A DNA stretch of 64,000 nucleotides from Trogon surrucura (GCA_020746105.1 CM036624.1:20978084-21042083); one strand, 5' to 3'; shown: positions 1 to 14,440, counted from the stretch's first letter. The notes: generated by a model not told the origin, from the letters alone. Made by a program: numbers and translations.

Positions 1-3000
1 GGTCCTCCAGATTTCTATATTTGGGAAATCTATATGTTTTTTTCAAAAAGGAACCCCAGTGTATGTGGATGACTAGGGCACTGATATAACTGTCAACATA
101 TGTTCACTCCTTTGTCAACATGTTTTGCATGTCTGCTGTTGCAACTTTATCTAAAGCTTAGAGACATCCTAAAAAGGACAAAATTTTCAATGGAGTATAG
201 CGTCATGTTCTTGCTTAAGCTGGACCAATGAAATTATGGTACTGGCCATGTAACTGGAAGTTACACTGTAGAGTCTGAAGAACCGTAGACACTGGTGTAG
301 ATGTAGCAGGTATTGGACAATAATGATTTTTCATCTTGTATTTTTATACGGCCCAGAGCAGAACAACCTAGTCGCTGATGTTTTATTCTGACATGGAGTG
401 AAAGTTCTGGGTAATGTCATATGGAGTTCTATAGACTTTGTAACTGTGAAGGAATTATTGAATATCTTCTACTTAGAAAAGTCTCTTTAAATGTCTCATA
501 AAAAACCCTCGTGCTCTGAGAAAGCTATTTTGTGAAAATACTTATAACTGAATGGATAGTGGTAACGGTACTGATAATACTCAACACTATGACAAATAAA
601 TTCATCTGTTTCTAGAATGAATGTGTATTTTACATGAATCTTCTCTCTATATGTGCAGTTTCAGCTCATAATGCAACAATCAAAGTTACTGTGAAAGACT
701 ATCAAAGGTGACGGATCTATTCACATGATTTTCTAATTGAAATCGAGATTTTCTTTTTGTATGCTCTGTTGGTAGTGTTCAATGAAAAATATCCCCAGCA
801 TTCGGTACAAAAGTAAACAACTAAGTAAATAACTAAGAATCTCAAATATCCCACATTTCAAAGTATGCATTTTTCTTCGTTTGCTGAAGACTAAAATCTA
901 TCAGCTAAACAATAATTCCAAACAAATGCTGTTTGTTTATTCTCACATTTTATCTACTGTTTCCTGATATTTATGTATAAGAAGCTGTACTACTATCAAA
1001 AACCTCATAATCTGCAAAACTGATGAGAATGGAAAAAAATCTCAGGGGGTAGAAAAAAAGCTGCTGTGACAGAAATAACAATTGTTTCATTTTGGAATTT
1101 GGCATCTGAATTCACTGCCATCATATTCTTTTTCTATACATTTCAGTAAAGGGGAATTTGATAAAAATGTGAAATGTGTTTTCACAGTCAGACCTTGCCA
1201 TTTATGATATAATGAACTTTTTGCTCTTCTTTCTGTTCAACTGTAATTTAAAACGGATGAAGATATTAAAGTGTGAATATTTCCTCTTGTCACATTTTTT
1301 TGTTAACTCTCTTTAAAAGAATACGTAACAATTGTTTATGAAAGGGCTTTCAATGAAACATGGGAACATTGAACATAAAAATGGAAGACAATTATTGTTT
1401 CATGTGTACGAGTCCTGTGCTAATGCAGTTAGCTTTATCGTATCTTACAAGTGGTTAGCTTTTTTTTTGCCACCAATACTTTTATTGGAGGACTATCCTA
1501 GAACTTGACTTATTTGAAAAACAGAACTTCTGAAAACTTCATTATGAATGGTTTAAAGTAATGTACACTTATGTAACTCTTGATAATGACTTCTGTGATG
1601 TATGCATGAACAGATTTGGAGATCCATGGACCAGCTTCCTACCCAAAACAGGACAAAGTTAAAAGTGCTGAAGTCTTTTATGAAAAGAATATGTTAGATC
1701 AGACTTGAGTTTGACAGTTCCTCTGTCACTGTAAGTTCTTGCACCTGTTTCAGTTGATAGGATGTGATGAAAAATTCCTGATTATGATATAAAGAGATTG
1801 ACTAGGTTTTCAAGAAATGTCGTCTCTCTGTTATACCTCTCTTGATCTAGCATTTTAGAATGGCAAATATTTTGTGTGTGCGCGCTTTGGTATTAAAAAT
1901 CTTGAAGTGTGGGGGTTTTTTTTCTGCTAATTAGTAAAGATATGGATTCACCTTATGTATTTACGAGGGCAGATTGACTTTGAAGTAGTTCACAAAATAA
2001 AAATTAACTGTTTTGCACAACCCGTACTGAGGTGTGTGAAACTAAATATTTGTTACATCTGTAAACTTGGTGAGGATTTTAGGCAGAATTGATGCAGTAC
2101 TATTGTTCTAAAATAGCAACCATGCTATGACAAGCAGCCTGGAAAACATAATGGATTTTAGAACAACCCTAGTCTGGTGTTGTATTGATTTTTTTATTAT
2201 TATTTACTGAGGCTTTGAAATTTATATATTGAAAGGAAATAAAGAAGTGTCAATGAAATTAGTATTAGTTTAGCCATTCTAGTTTTGCTTTTTCTTTTTT
2301 CATGTAAAAGATAAAAACATTTTAAAAGGAAATAAATATTAGAGAAACAAAGGCCTTTCATGCAGTAGGATTACACCGAAGTGCCTGCTAGAAGAATGAA
2401 AGAATTAAAAACATAATTGAAAAATGAAAATGAAAGACACTTTCCATAGAATAGTTAAGAAATAATGTTCATGACTTTGGAGTATACGAAGCAGTAAACG
2501 GCTTTCATGGGTGATTAAATGCTGAAACGAAGCTAAGATGTTTGATCACTGTGCAAGTAATTTATTTCAACACTATGAAACATGATTCCTATTATAAGAC
2601 AAGATAAAAGAAGATACAACAATATTTTTCTTCTCTTGCAAAGCTCGGTTAGAACAATTAATAATGGGGAGACCAGATGGCTCAAGGGACAGGCAGTGGG
2701 CTCATGACTGTTCTTTTAAATGTGGAAAATACCAATAGTAAATAACCATTAATATCCTCTGTTTTTCTACCATATGCAAAGTCAGTCAGTTTTATCGGTC
2801 CGTTTCTCATGAAAAGTGTTTGCAGCCTCAAAAGTCACCATCGTGGTTGGCACATTTGGTCCTGTTTCAGCAAAAAGACTAAAGAATACATTGACAGTGT
2901 CAACTGGGAGTGAAGTAAATGAATTTATAAACCCAGATTTGTGGAATTAGGTGTGCACAGTTGCCCACATATATTTGCAGACTAACAGACCATGTGTAAA

Positions 3001-6000
3001 CACAGATGTATTCCAGGCTTCAGTTCATCTCACTTAAGAATTTTGGCTCATATCCTGTTTTCTTTTGGGAATTTAACTATTTGAAAGTACTCTTATAAAA
3101 TTGAGTATCCAAATACCTGAGTAGTGAAATACAATAATGACCATGAAACTTCAGCACCATAAACCACATAATAAATAGCTTTATAAGTGAACCTATCCGG
3201 GTGTTTGTAAATCAAACAGTAAAAAGGTTAAACTTAACATTCCAAAGCCTTTTGTCATAGATTCTGACAATAATTTAAGAAATATTTTAATACTGTGTAT
3301 TTTATAATATTTCTGTTACTAAAGATCTCTTATATTGAACTTTCCTAGTTATAAGAATCTTTCCCATGTAAGTAATGGGGATTATCTGTGGAATCTTAAT
3401 GAGCCATTTGTATACACTCATATTACTCCTCTGAACTGTTAATTATTCTACCATATTTGCATACATAAATATCTCTAGTCAGTAGAAATGTTCTTTTATA
3501 GGAAAATGTGCTGGAAGGGCTAACAGATTTCCTTCACCTTTCCTTCACGTCAACGGGGCAGAAAAAACATTTTTCTTGCATTTGTGCAGTTTATTGTCTT
3601 TTAGTTTGCACTAGTTTTAAATATGAAATTTCTTTATACCTCCGCTATTTGCACTTTGGTTGCAGACATCCCAAAGTTATAAGTATTGTGTCTTGTGTTT
3701 ATTGTTATGACTTTTCTTATGAGTTGAAGAGGGATTAGAACTTTGGATGTCAAAACCAACGTTTCTTTTTTTTTTAAAAATGGGATTTTCTCTGAAGCAG
3801 CAAGACTTGACAATGACGCTAAGTAACATTTAATAAAAAAAATGATTCCTTAGACCAGAAAACCTTTTATCCTGCAGGTTAGATGTCTAATTATAATGAG
3901 AAAGACAAGTTTTGCTTAACCCTTAGGTCTGTATTTGGAGTAACTTCTATTTTGGCGATCTACTTATCCTGATAAGTATTAGAACCCAAACTCTTGGAAA
4001 CAATTCCTCCCTTTTAATCTTTTCCAAAACTTACAGAGCTGCATAAAACTGACAATGCACATAATAAAGCTATGGGTGTTACAGATGAGTCATAAACTGT
4101 TGAGGTGGAATATGGTCTACTTCTGTGCACAAGATCCAGCCTGTCCTCAAATACATAACAAGTAAATATGATAAAGGCGATAAAAACAGAAATAAGTTTT
4201 TAAAAAATAGTTCCTGGAAACATCTTTCTGTCATCATCTGTTCTCTTCTGTAAGATTCCAAATGTGAACAAGTACATGGCTCAATCTTAACCTAAGCTGG
4301 CCCCAGTGATTTATTTTGTGCCTTTTCAGGTATACTTAATGCTTTTAGTTGTGTTTGTGTCTTTCTTATTTTTCTGTCACCTCTGGCCTTGAAAATTTAT
4401 CCATACATTGCACAGCAGTGACACATTCTCTTGTTAGATGACTGAAGGATTTTACCTGATTACATCTCAGTGATTTAAATTTTTTTGGTTTTCTGGTTTA
4501 AATTACATTGCAAAAGATGGCAGAGTGAAATGCTGGAGTAGTGGACAAAGGCTTACCTATACAGTATGCAGCAATACTGAAAAATTCTGGGAATGTGCTT
4601 CTGGTATAATCTTTTTAATTCTGTAACTCTGGCATTCAGTACAAAACACTACCTCTGTACTACTTACAAAATTTTGAACAAATTTAATCATATGAAAATT
4701 TTCAAAATACTTCCAATAACTTTACTGAAAGGTTTTAAACCATCTTTAATCCAGTTTTTGTTTTTCCTGAAGGCTGAGATAAAAGTAGAAGGGGCAATTT
4801 TCTAGATTCAGTTCACATGGCAACATATTTATAAACACTTGATTCTGAACAGAAACAATTACATTTGGAAAAAAAAAATAATTGTATTTTATTGTTGTGT
4901 GTGCCCTTTGGCGAAAAAAAAAATCTGTTGCTTAATAATAAGTACCATAATCTTCTTAGACAGATATAGGAAGGAAGTATAGTGTCAAGTAATACATGGT
5001 GATGGATGATCATACAGCTGATATAATACTTCAGAGGGAATCTTGGTGATGAAATATGTGTCTCCTTACTGCAAATTTTGCATGAAGGACTACTTGGTCA
5101 TCTACCTAAAATATCCTTCTGTGCAGCTGGTATTTTTTAGGCAAGTTATTCCATATGAAACTGGTCATTGATTGTGAAGATGTATTTACATCCCCTCCAC
5201 AGAGACGTGTTGTTGCACAAAAGCCTTAGAGCAGCGAGCTGCTCTTAGACACTTCTATGAGTTGCTGCAAGCCCAAACTTTCACAGGGTCCTGAAGCATC
5301 AGAGAAGATATTCTAGAAGAAGTAAATCCTCATTGGTGGGACAGAGCAAAACTTCAGACTGTACGTAGCATTTGACTGATTGTGTTGTGTTTGCAACTGC
5401 ACAGAACTGATTTCTCCTGGGAATTTCAGCGCTGCGAGGGCGTAGCATTGCTACAGGCAGTGCCTGGCTTTCAGTGAAGCAGTCAGTCCTGGGACGCTGT
5501 TTTGCAGCAATTCTCATTAGCCAGAGTGAGGTCTAACGCTGCATTCAGGTTCCTGTGGTAGATTAGTATCTCAGATAGTTTTAGTGCTCAAGGACATTCT
5601 GGCTTTCAATGCTTCCCTGTAGCCTCTGAACAAAGATGACATTCATACTTGGGGAGTTCTGACATTCAGATTTAGTATGAAATTCTAATTGGAAATGACT
5701 GTTTCTCAAGAAAAAGTAAAATCCACAAAAGAAATAAGTAAAGAGGATAATAGTGCAGAACTGTGATGGTTTAATTAATGTTAGGCTAACCTTAGGATAT
5801 CGTAAATGTCATTTTCTATTGGCTACATTCAGGCTGAGCTGGAGTTTTAGCCCACAGCTGTGTGCGCTTGGTGGGTGGGCAGAACGCTGAGATTGTTCTG
5901 CCTGAGGATCATACTGCAATACTCCAGTGCCCCTTCCTCTTTTCCCGACACCCTGTGGCTCAACAGGCATTTTATTTTCTTCCTTTTCTACTCTTGCTGT

Positions 6001-6171
6001 TTCCCAGGAGTTGCTTATGGCTAACGCAGAGGCTGGCAGATAGGCATGCAAACAAATGCAAGTACCTGATAGAAGTAGGTATGTTCAATTATAATATGTA
6101 GGTTAGCTGGTGTTTGGGGTATTTTTTTTATCATACAGAGCTCTTTGTGTATATTTGGTACCTAATAATAA
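1..6171. other. AT-rich noncoding DNA, no gene recognised
   Basis: Unique-looking AT-rich sequence with frequent stops in all frames; the longest frames are about 80 codons with no recognisable domain. A slightly GC-richer patch lies at about 5200-5550, where a 72-codon minus-strand frame (5299-5517) has no family resemblance I can name. No CR1, LTR or tRNA-derived sequence was recognised. It could be intron or intergenic. Confidence 0.6.
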
Positions 6172-6245
6172 TAATAGCACTGTGACAGTGTTTACAATTT
6201 TCACAGCACTGTACAAACACTGTCTAATTTATCCTGTCTGTCTTC
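6172..6245 (+). repeat. Worn ancient amniote MIR/L2-type repeat scrap
   Basis: The stretch has the 'agcactgtacaaacac...taatttatcctg' layout of the old amniote repeat whose usual text is 'agcgctttacaaacattaactaattaatcctc'. The match is short and diverged. Better copies of what looks like the same family lie at 14785, 16695 and 55120 in the same orientation. The family is named by eye. Confidence 0.4.
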
Positions 6246-6672
6246 TACAACACACACATTGAAGTGGCAGTTCACGTGAAAGTTTGGGTCCTCAGGGCCT
6301 TCCCTTATGCTTTGCCGCTTGCCCTCAGAGGCCTATATTTACCACAGCCCCCCACAAATCTAGTACTTATTCTCTTTTTCAAAAATGCTGAGACAGAAAA
6401 TGAGATCATGTATGTTATTTTACCATCTTCATCCTGCTCTTTCACATGCTCTACAATACATATTTTCTCCAGTCTCTACTTCTGATGTGTTTTCCCACAT
6501 GAAACCCAAACCTAATCTCTAGTTCTGCTAGTTGCTACTGCACCAATCAAAATTGCCCTACCCTGGATGAGTCTTTGCATTAGCTCTAAACTTCGCTTTA
6601 ATGCAAAAACTTCCACAGTATTTCTTCTGGTGCAGCATTGCCTGTAAGACATGGGGAGGATGAAAAGGCTTT

Positions 6673-6674
<2 letters not shown>

Positions 6675-6703
<29 letters not shown>
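6675..6703. repeat. Homopolymer T tract, 29 bp
   Basis: An uninterrupted run of 29 T followed by five C. On the minus strand it is A29, which could be the tail of a retroposed copy. However, no AATAAA lies just upstream of it on that strand and no parent transcript is recognisable. It makes an artificial poly-lysine stretch in a 101-codon minus-strand frame (6512-6817), which I do not consider a gene. Confidence 0.95.
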
Positions 6704-6708
6704 CCCCC

Positions 6709-8110
6709 TGGATGAAGGCAAGCTGCCACAAGAATCTCTGTGGATCAATAAAGCACGATTTATGTAAATCACAACAGCTGTCTTCCTTAAATTAAACAAA
6801 TGGATCTGATCCAGCACTCAGTACTTCAGTGCCCCTTTCCATTTTGGGCAAACAGAAAGTTTCTCTGAGCAACTGTGAACTATACTCTTGCTTCATCTTG
6901 GGACTCTAGCAAGTCAAAAAGTGCAATTGCCTGGTTTTTTTTCTCATTATCTGTAGCTTAGGTTTGAGAGTATGTCCTGCAGTATCATTTGGATTAATTC
7001 ATTCACAGTTTCCTGTGCTACTTTGCCATTTTATCCATAAAACCACTGCTCCAAACTACAGTAAAAGATAATACAATACAGATGGCATTTCACTTACATT
7101 ACTGTTAGGGACAGTACTAGACAGTCATATCATATTTGCAGCTCTTATTCATACGTTCAGTTTGAAATTTCATATTTGATTTTAAGATAATCATATTTTC
7201 ATGAAAGTGCTCACAACTTCAGTTCCATCTTAGTGCAGTAAAATTATTTATTATACTGCTGGAATAGGAATTATTGGAACAGCACTGAAAACTGCTAGCT
7301 ACCAGGGAGGCTTTGAGGTATTCAGTCATTTTACATAATATGCTGATGTAAATTTATGTAGACTTTTCTTTCAGATTTTAGTAGTTTTCCTGTTATTTTC
7401 TCCCCAACTTGAGAAAAAGATTTTAAAAATTTTATGAAATGGTGGAAAGGACTTTAATTTAGAAAAAAAAAATAAATCCTTGCTTTACCTTACTTTTTTT
7501 TTTTTTTTAAAGATAAATTAGTGGAATACAAAGGGGAATATTTGTGATATGACTGGAGAAAACTTGCAAATGCTAAATCTGATATTTAAATGCCATATCC
7601 CTATAGCTCTCCAGTCTTACTGAAATTCATGAGAAGTAACAATATTCGTCTTCATGAGGAGTGTTGACTTTCTAAGGATAAGTAGGTGAAATGGGTTGAA
7701 ATCAGGTTTTTTACTTTGTTTTCTTTTCTTAGCACATCATGCTGCAATGTTTTGTTTCCCTGAAGTGGAGTAGGTTAGACCCCTACCAATAAGAAAGCTG
7801 AGTAAAAACTTGAAGCCACAGAATGGTAGCTATTCTTCATTCTGATTTGCCCCTCCCACCCCCCTCAAAAAAGTGTATATTTAACATGTAATTTCTTAAT
7901 ATGGGTTAAAGAAGAAAGCAATTTTATTTTTTTCCTGTGGATGTTGAGCTGCCAGTGCAGCAGATATACTATTTTGCATTTGCCTTGTCTTTTATGAATG
8001 TGAATACCATATGAAATGAAAGTAATTGTATTTTTTTTCCACTAATTGAATAGAACTGATATATTTTTATTTTCTTTAGTTTCACTAATTATAGGGGAGA
8101 TCTTTGTTTT
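6709..8110. other. AT-rich noncoding DNA with a T15 tract
   Basis: No gene or interspersed repeat recognised. It contains a T15 run at 7494-7508. It ends in a pyrimidine-rich stretch before the candidate exon at 8117. Confidence 0.6.
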
Positions 8111-8116
8111 CTGCAG

Positions 8117-8152
8117 TCAGACACTGTGGCTCAGTGTATGCAGGATGGACTG
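8117..8152 (+). other. Candidate 36-nt micro-exon (unproven)
   Basis: A strong acceptor-like stretch ('tttgttttctgcag', ending 8116) precedes 36 bases. They read as 12 open codons (SDTVAQCMQDGL) and are followed by a donor-like GTAAAT at 8153. The length is a multiple of three and the composition is more protein-like than the surrounding translation. No neighbouring exon that would join it was identified, so chance is a real alternative. The bases 'tgcaggatggactgg' also loosely recall a CR1 3' end. Confidence 0.2.
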
Positions 8153-8159
8153 GTAAATT

Positions 8160-9870
8160 TGGTTCAGCACTAGACTATCGCATTTTCTTGGAAAATTATG
8201 TTCTTTCAGACACATTTTATCTGCTTCTCCTTTGTGGAGAGTTCTGTCCTCTCTTGTTGAAAGGTGTGGACTTAGTATAAGATATGTAAATCATGATTTC
8301 CAAAGAAAGATTCATCAAATTTAACAATTTCCAAAGAAGACTAACTAGGACATACTAATGGCCTTCAAGGGTTGGCAAAAACTATATCAGAATTTATGGT
8401 TTCTCTGCTTGAATATGAAATGCTTCAGTCATTTGTCTGCTGAAAAATAAAATTAATATTTTGTAGTAACACCAGTTAAATCCATCGCATTTTGTAGCGC
8501 TAACCATTCCTGAAATCTGAGCTCCAACCACATCAATGCAGCCTTTACCATCTGTAGGATCAACAATTTCACTCTCTGAAGTAGAAATACCAAACCAGTT
8601 TTCACTTGACTGAGGGTAATAAGGTTGATCCCTGCTACTGTACTCCTAGAGTGGTGTCATAGACCTAGAACAAGGTAAGTCTCTCTGTTCCAAGCTCCAG
8701 GATACTGTCTTGGCTCTTCTGAGGTTGGACCCCAACTTCTCTCTCTCTCTATTGACAGGTTTCTGTATCAGAGTGAATCTATCAGTGTTTAGTTTATTAT
8801 ATCTTATACATGAGGCTGTTCTTGGAGTCCTTTTGAACAGTTATGCACTCATTACTGTCAATTTATGGGTTTCAGACAATAAAAGGACTGGGAATATGTG
8901 TAAGGCTGACCTTAGAATCTTCTTGAGCTGGCACTGCTCAACTCAACCTGAAAATCTCTACACTGTCTCCTAGTAACAGCTTGCTGTGAGTTCAGAAGAG
9001 TTGCTGAATTCAGGATCTGAGATAAACCTTGCTGCTAGCCTGTTCTTTCTTGCCCTGTATGGACAAGATCCCATAATTAAAAGTGCATTGGGAAGCAGGA
9101 GCAAGTTTTCTTTTCCTTCCTGAGGCCGACCATTTCTAGGAAGCAACGTGGATGTTTTTCTGTAGACATCAGTCAAGACATAGATGAGGAGGGATGACGT
9201 GTGTTTAAGCCTGAATAAGAGTGAACTTCAGTCAGTTTTTACCTGACACTGTAGACATATGGTAAAATAACTAAGGAATACGTTACAGAGCATGCAAAGC
9301 TTAATATGTCTTGAAAGCAACCTTCAGAAATATGAGAACATAGGACAAAGGGAAAATAGGAATCACAGGTCGCAATCTAGGTCTCTGCTATTGCAGGAAA
9401 CATCATAAAAGTCCTTTCAGTTCAAACTCCATCTTAAAATACACTGGAATTTTTCAAATAATTGCTTAGGACATATTATTTTTTTGCTTTCAGAACAGAA
9501 TCCTGTGAATAATAAGGTAGAAATATGTGGAATTATTATTAAAATTAACAGTAAAATTGCATTTATGTTTAATATAAAAATATGTAGCCAATCAAGAGAA
9601 AAATATTGACTATTCTTATAGAATCTTAGATAGTTATTAAGGTGCTGAACCTTTTAATAAAGAATTAGATTATTTTTAGAGCTAACGCTAAGTAACAAAA
9701 CCCCTTTAACATATTATCCTTAGGAGATTGTTAAGAGTTTTAATCGGTTTCTTGTACTTAAACTCATTTTCCCAGCATGATGTACACTATCTGTGGGAGC
9801 TTTTCATAAGAAATTCACACTATGATTACGGCACCAGCTATTTCAAGTAAAAACATTGTGAAATGTTACT
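8160..9870. other. Noncoding DNA, nothing recognised
   Basis: AT-rich sequence without recognised repeats. The small frames at 8710-8973 and 8970-9176 run head-on with no splice or domain support. Confidence 0.55.
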
Positions 9871-9879
9871 ATTGTTTGG

Positions 9880-10660
9880 GCAGTTGGAGCTGAAATGATT
9901 GAGTGAAGGATGATGGTTATGCTGCGGGCTAATTACATGGCTAATGTCTTTGCTTTACATATCAATAGATGCTTCTAGAGATGAGCAATAACTGAGACTG
10001 CATTATCAGTCCAATACAATGCACTTAAATTAGCCACCATTTATGAAAACTATTTAAAAAAGAGCTGGCTACTGCTTAGTGATGTTGCACTTGACACGTT
10101 TTTTGTTGTCAGTCTGTAGATACTGCATATGGCATACTAGGGAGTTTTGACATAGCTAGAAAAAATGTTTTTGCAATATTTTGCTACATATTGATTGAAA
10201 TCACAAAATTTTTCTGTAAAGTGTAAGATCAGAAAAAGGCCATCAGAACAGTGAGAAAAAGGCATTAGAGCTGATTGTTACCTTTGCAAATGAACTAAAC
10301 AAACCATCAAGGTGTGACATCAGTGAGAGGTTTCACAACCAAATGATGAAGCTTGTTGGAGCAATGCTAATAATGGGTGCTCTGTTTCAATTTTTGATAT
10401 GGAAGCTCACAAGTTGACCAAAGTTTCAGCTTTAAAGTCAAAATGAAAGAGATCATCCAATGTCTGAGTGTGCCGTAAGTTCTCATCGATACTTAGAGAT
10501 TTATTTTCCTTGAGTGAAAGGCTTAAAGATTTTGTGTTAAGTGAGATCTTGTCTCTTTGGCATTGCTGCTGATTTCAGTGTGTGTGGGAAAAATGCACAG
10601 GAATCTCATCCACTCAGCACATGGATTAAAAAGAATTAGGTTTTGCTGACAATATGGCTC
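9880..10660. promoter_or_regulatory. Possible conserved noncoding element (unproven)
   Basis: A repeat-free stretch of mixed composition, dense in developmental transcription-factor-like words: ATTA/TAAT cores (gggctaattacatggctaatg, aaattagccacc), a TGACATCA-like site near 10316, and ATGCTAAT near 10365. It has no long open frame and lacks the low-complexity drift of its flanks. This is the look of vertebrate enhancers near developmental genes, but conservation cannot be judged from one sequence. Confidence 0.25.
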
Positions 10661-13600
10661 TTCTAAGTGGCATCTTAACTGCTTAAAAGCAAAGATTAAA
10701 AAGTTAGGAATAATTATTAATTCCTATTAATCACAGAGTTCTTATTAGACTGTTGTTCCCCCCACCCACTTCTCTGCATTTGGACAACACAAGGCTGTTG
10801 TCATATGGGATACTTCACATATTTTGACAGTAAAGTTGAAGCCAATAGTGATATCCAGAACTGATGAATGTCTGGTGACAGCAGGCTTTTTTTTTCACCT
10901 ATTTACACAAAGTCTCCACACAATATAAAATTTAGACCAAACTATCGATCTTCAATACAAACATGATCTTTGCTGTGCTGTATAGCTGTGTAAGCTAGGA
11001 AAAAAACCATAAAGTACAAAGTCATATTTCTAAATAATGCTTTCTAAAGCAAATTCTCAGAAAAAATATCATCTAATTAAGTGGAATCAATTTATAGCAA
11101 ATACTGAAATTCATTAGACTTCAACTACTTGCCCTAAAAGCAAAAAAAAAAAGGAAAAAATATGTAAGTATCTCAGATGTGTTTGAAGAATGAGGCCTGA
11201 GTGTTTCCTTTGCTTCTACTTCATGGAACTACAAAGCAAGGAAAGGTGTATGGGCTGAGGATACACAAATGATAGGTGAGTTTTGTGAACCTGTTTTTAA
11301 GAAAAGAAGCTAAATTCTCCATGCAAGGGAAGAACTACTATTTGTGTAGTTTATAGATTGTCTGCTATATGTGTAGTTTATTCGTCGTCTATACAATCTT
11401 CACTTGAGACTGCCAGAGCAGCAGAATGATGATTAAATGATCTTTTTAATATATATTGTAATTAATTTTTGCATTGTGTTTTTGTTTTTTTACTCTGTAA
11501 TAGAGATGCTTCAAACAGCAAGGCTTCAGGGATGTTAAAGCAGTCGCCTGTTAAATGTTTGCAGTTATGATCATCTTGTTTTGCTTATGGCAGTTGATAT
11601 TAATATCAATTGATTTCATTCTGTTTCTGCACATCAGTTGTATTTAAGAGATTGATTTTGTTTTTAATTAGCTTTGTGTCATACTTGTAGATAAATACGG
11701 CTTGTGTATGGAAGCTTAGTTGCTGGCTAGGATGCCAAGAGCACAGCATCTCCTACTGAATGCAAAGCTGCAGGCGTAAGTTGCATCCTTTACACCATGC
11801 CTAAGTCCCAGATAGCAGATAAATAAGAATAACTTGTAGTATAAATATCAATGTAGGAGTAAATGCAGAAGTATTCCTAATCCATCTGCATTTTCATAGG
11901 CATAAAACTGTGTAACCGTGTGTTACTTTTTTTCTAATTTTCCTAAAAATATGTCCAAAGAGAAATCTTTCTGGTTTTGTTTCAGTAGTTAAGAAGGGTA
12001 GAGCAAGTTTTGAACCTCCCTTGATTGCACTCCTGGGAAAGACTACCCATACATTTCTTCTAACAGCTCAAGTAGAAATATTCCAGCATGATACCAAGTT
12101 CAAAAAGATCTCAGTAACAGAATGAGAATACTTTTCCAACTTAGGTATTTCAGGAAAAAAAAAACAAACCAAAAGCCAAAAAGAAATGATTGTACAGCAA
12201 TATATTAGATAATTCAACCTTCTCTGAGAAGATACTGCAATATCTCCTGCTGTCAAGACTGGTATGCCTTCTCCATACTTGTTAATTATTATTAGAAAAT
12301 CACCTGCCTAAATTACAACAGACTGCTGTTTTAGCTCTCTTGTAGTTTGGGAGGATGATTTTGTAATAATGCTCCCAGACCAAAATTATGGTCCTTTGAA
12401 ACCGCTTGGCAACCTGCATCTTTTCCTCGATAAGTAACTTTGAGTAGAACTGGGTGGAGTGTTGCTCACTTTTAAGTCCTACCTGAAGTGTAGTGAAGTA
12501 TTTTCTCCACTACTGTGTAGCATAGCTTAAATCAATGATTAAGATCTTATTTCAGTCCACAGACACCTGAGCCAATGCTGACAGATATTCCTCCTTTAAC
12601 TCACATCAAACAGGATTTTCATTTTTCTTCTGTCCTTTTCAAAAATGGCAATACAGCCTGTGCAGATCATCTCTACAACCTCTACAGATTTTCTGTGTTC
12701 ACAAAATCAGTGTAAGGGTATGACCTGTAGAGTCTCCTGGATTTGGAGATTTCTAGTGCTAGTTAGATGTGCTTATTACTTGTCTTTGTTTATCTCATAT
12801 TTTGTTGTTCTATGCCCATGAGCTTACAGCTATTAAAACTTGTGCATCAGCTGCCCTTTCACACAAAGGTGTCCTATCTTGTGCAGCTGAAGAGTCTCTC
12901 TTCAGTTCTGTTTTGCTTTTGTAGCAGGATTTGAATCTGGATTTGCCTTTTCATTTCCCTGGGGGGTGTGGCAAGTGCATATTTGGAAAATATCCTAGGT
13001 AACTCTCTTAAATAAATTTTAAGTCCCTTGCAGTGAAGTATGTATAATGCCACTAAGGAAGTAAAGCTAAGCACATACCAAAAAACTCTTCACAGCCCTC
13101 AGAAAAATCCAGCAAATTGAGAACCGGGTCTTGCTGTGTTGTGAAGGTAAAGAAAAGGAGGAAGATTTAATGCAACTTTCTTAATGCTCAGACTCAACCT
13201 TGCTGCCTATAATTTGATTATATTACTTTAAATATAAAAGTAGATGAATGTTATTACGGCTATATGATTTTTTAGATCTTTTTAGCAGTCTAATCATTGT
13301 ACTTAGTCCTTTGGCAGGAGGAAACTGTACTTTACGGACTGCGTTTAATAATTTACATTCATGTGACACTAAGTTGCTTCTTTTAAACCAGCATCAAAAA
13401 TATTTGTGCCCACTGTTTTATATTTACTTATAAAGGCCTCACAGCCTTTGTTATCTGTATGCAGTTCCTTTTAAACAATATTCCTAGTAAAATCAAATAA
13501 TTTGGTGGTCTCCAGAAATTCTTCTTAGATGGAAAGACTTACTGTGTTTATTTCAGCTTTGATACAGCAGTGTAGTGTTATATTGAAACACATAACAACG

Positions 13601-14440
13601 TTTCAAATGCTTTCAAAGCTGGTTGCATTGTGCACTTGCTCAGGATAATTGAGTAGGAACATATCTAATGCAACTCAACATATATAGGTTTTCTCTTCCT
13701 GTGCCTGTTATATTTGCAAACACATTCCTGTCTATCCCTCCCTACACCCAGGTAAATTGTCACTACCAACATGTAACTAGTGCAGTTTACCTTTGCCTGT
13801 TTAGTAGGCAATTTGTTATCTTTGTCAAGAGCTACCCAAATACCAGAATTCTTATACTTTGTCTAGCATCTTTGAGGATCACTTGTATTTCTTCCCACTT
13901 CTTTTGTCACTGGACAATATAAGATTACCTTAGCCAGTAGTAGAATCTTTCTGCCAACATCCCAACTCAAGGGATTTTCTCAGAACGATTTATTGTGATT
14001 CAGTCTTTGCTGTGTCTCAGAGCAGTAGAGAAAGCTCCTGGCCAGTTTCTAGTTAAAGCATCCATTAAATGATAGACAACCGAGTAGCAGCGTTTTGCAT
14101 GAACAAGCAAGGAAATGTCTCATCACCTCGTTAATGCAAAGGGGTGATTTGTCTAGGGAAATAGTGCATTTTCACACAGAATAACAATATCCATGATTCA
14201 TCACCGGTGCTCTAGAAATGCATTGACAAGTCATATTGGCAAACATTTCTCACAAAGTCTAAAATGAACAGTCAAGGATTTGATCTTTATGTCTGTATTG
14301 GATCAATGGAATTGGCTATTTAAATGCTCTAAAGGTCTTGCATTTCTGACATCTGTAATGCTCAAGAGCATTAGGTTTTTAGGGACATAAGTTTCAGTAG
14401 AATTAGGATCTGTCAAGGTATGGCTCCTTCGATATTAACT
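10661..14440. other. AT-rich noncoding DNA
   Basis: No gene or recognisable mobile element. It holds overlapping short perfect palindromes at 11594-11609 (TTGATATTAATATCAA) and 11605-11614 (ATCAATTGAT). Open frames (for example 13668-13922) are short and hydrophobic by base composition. Confidence 0.6.

Noticed and set aside
6512..6817. 101-codon minus frame with a poly-lysine run
   Set aside because: The lysines come from the T29 homopolymer; no domain, start context or exon signals.
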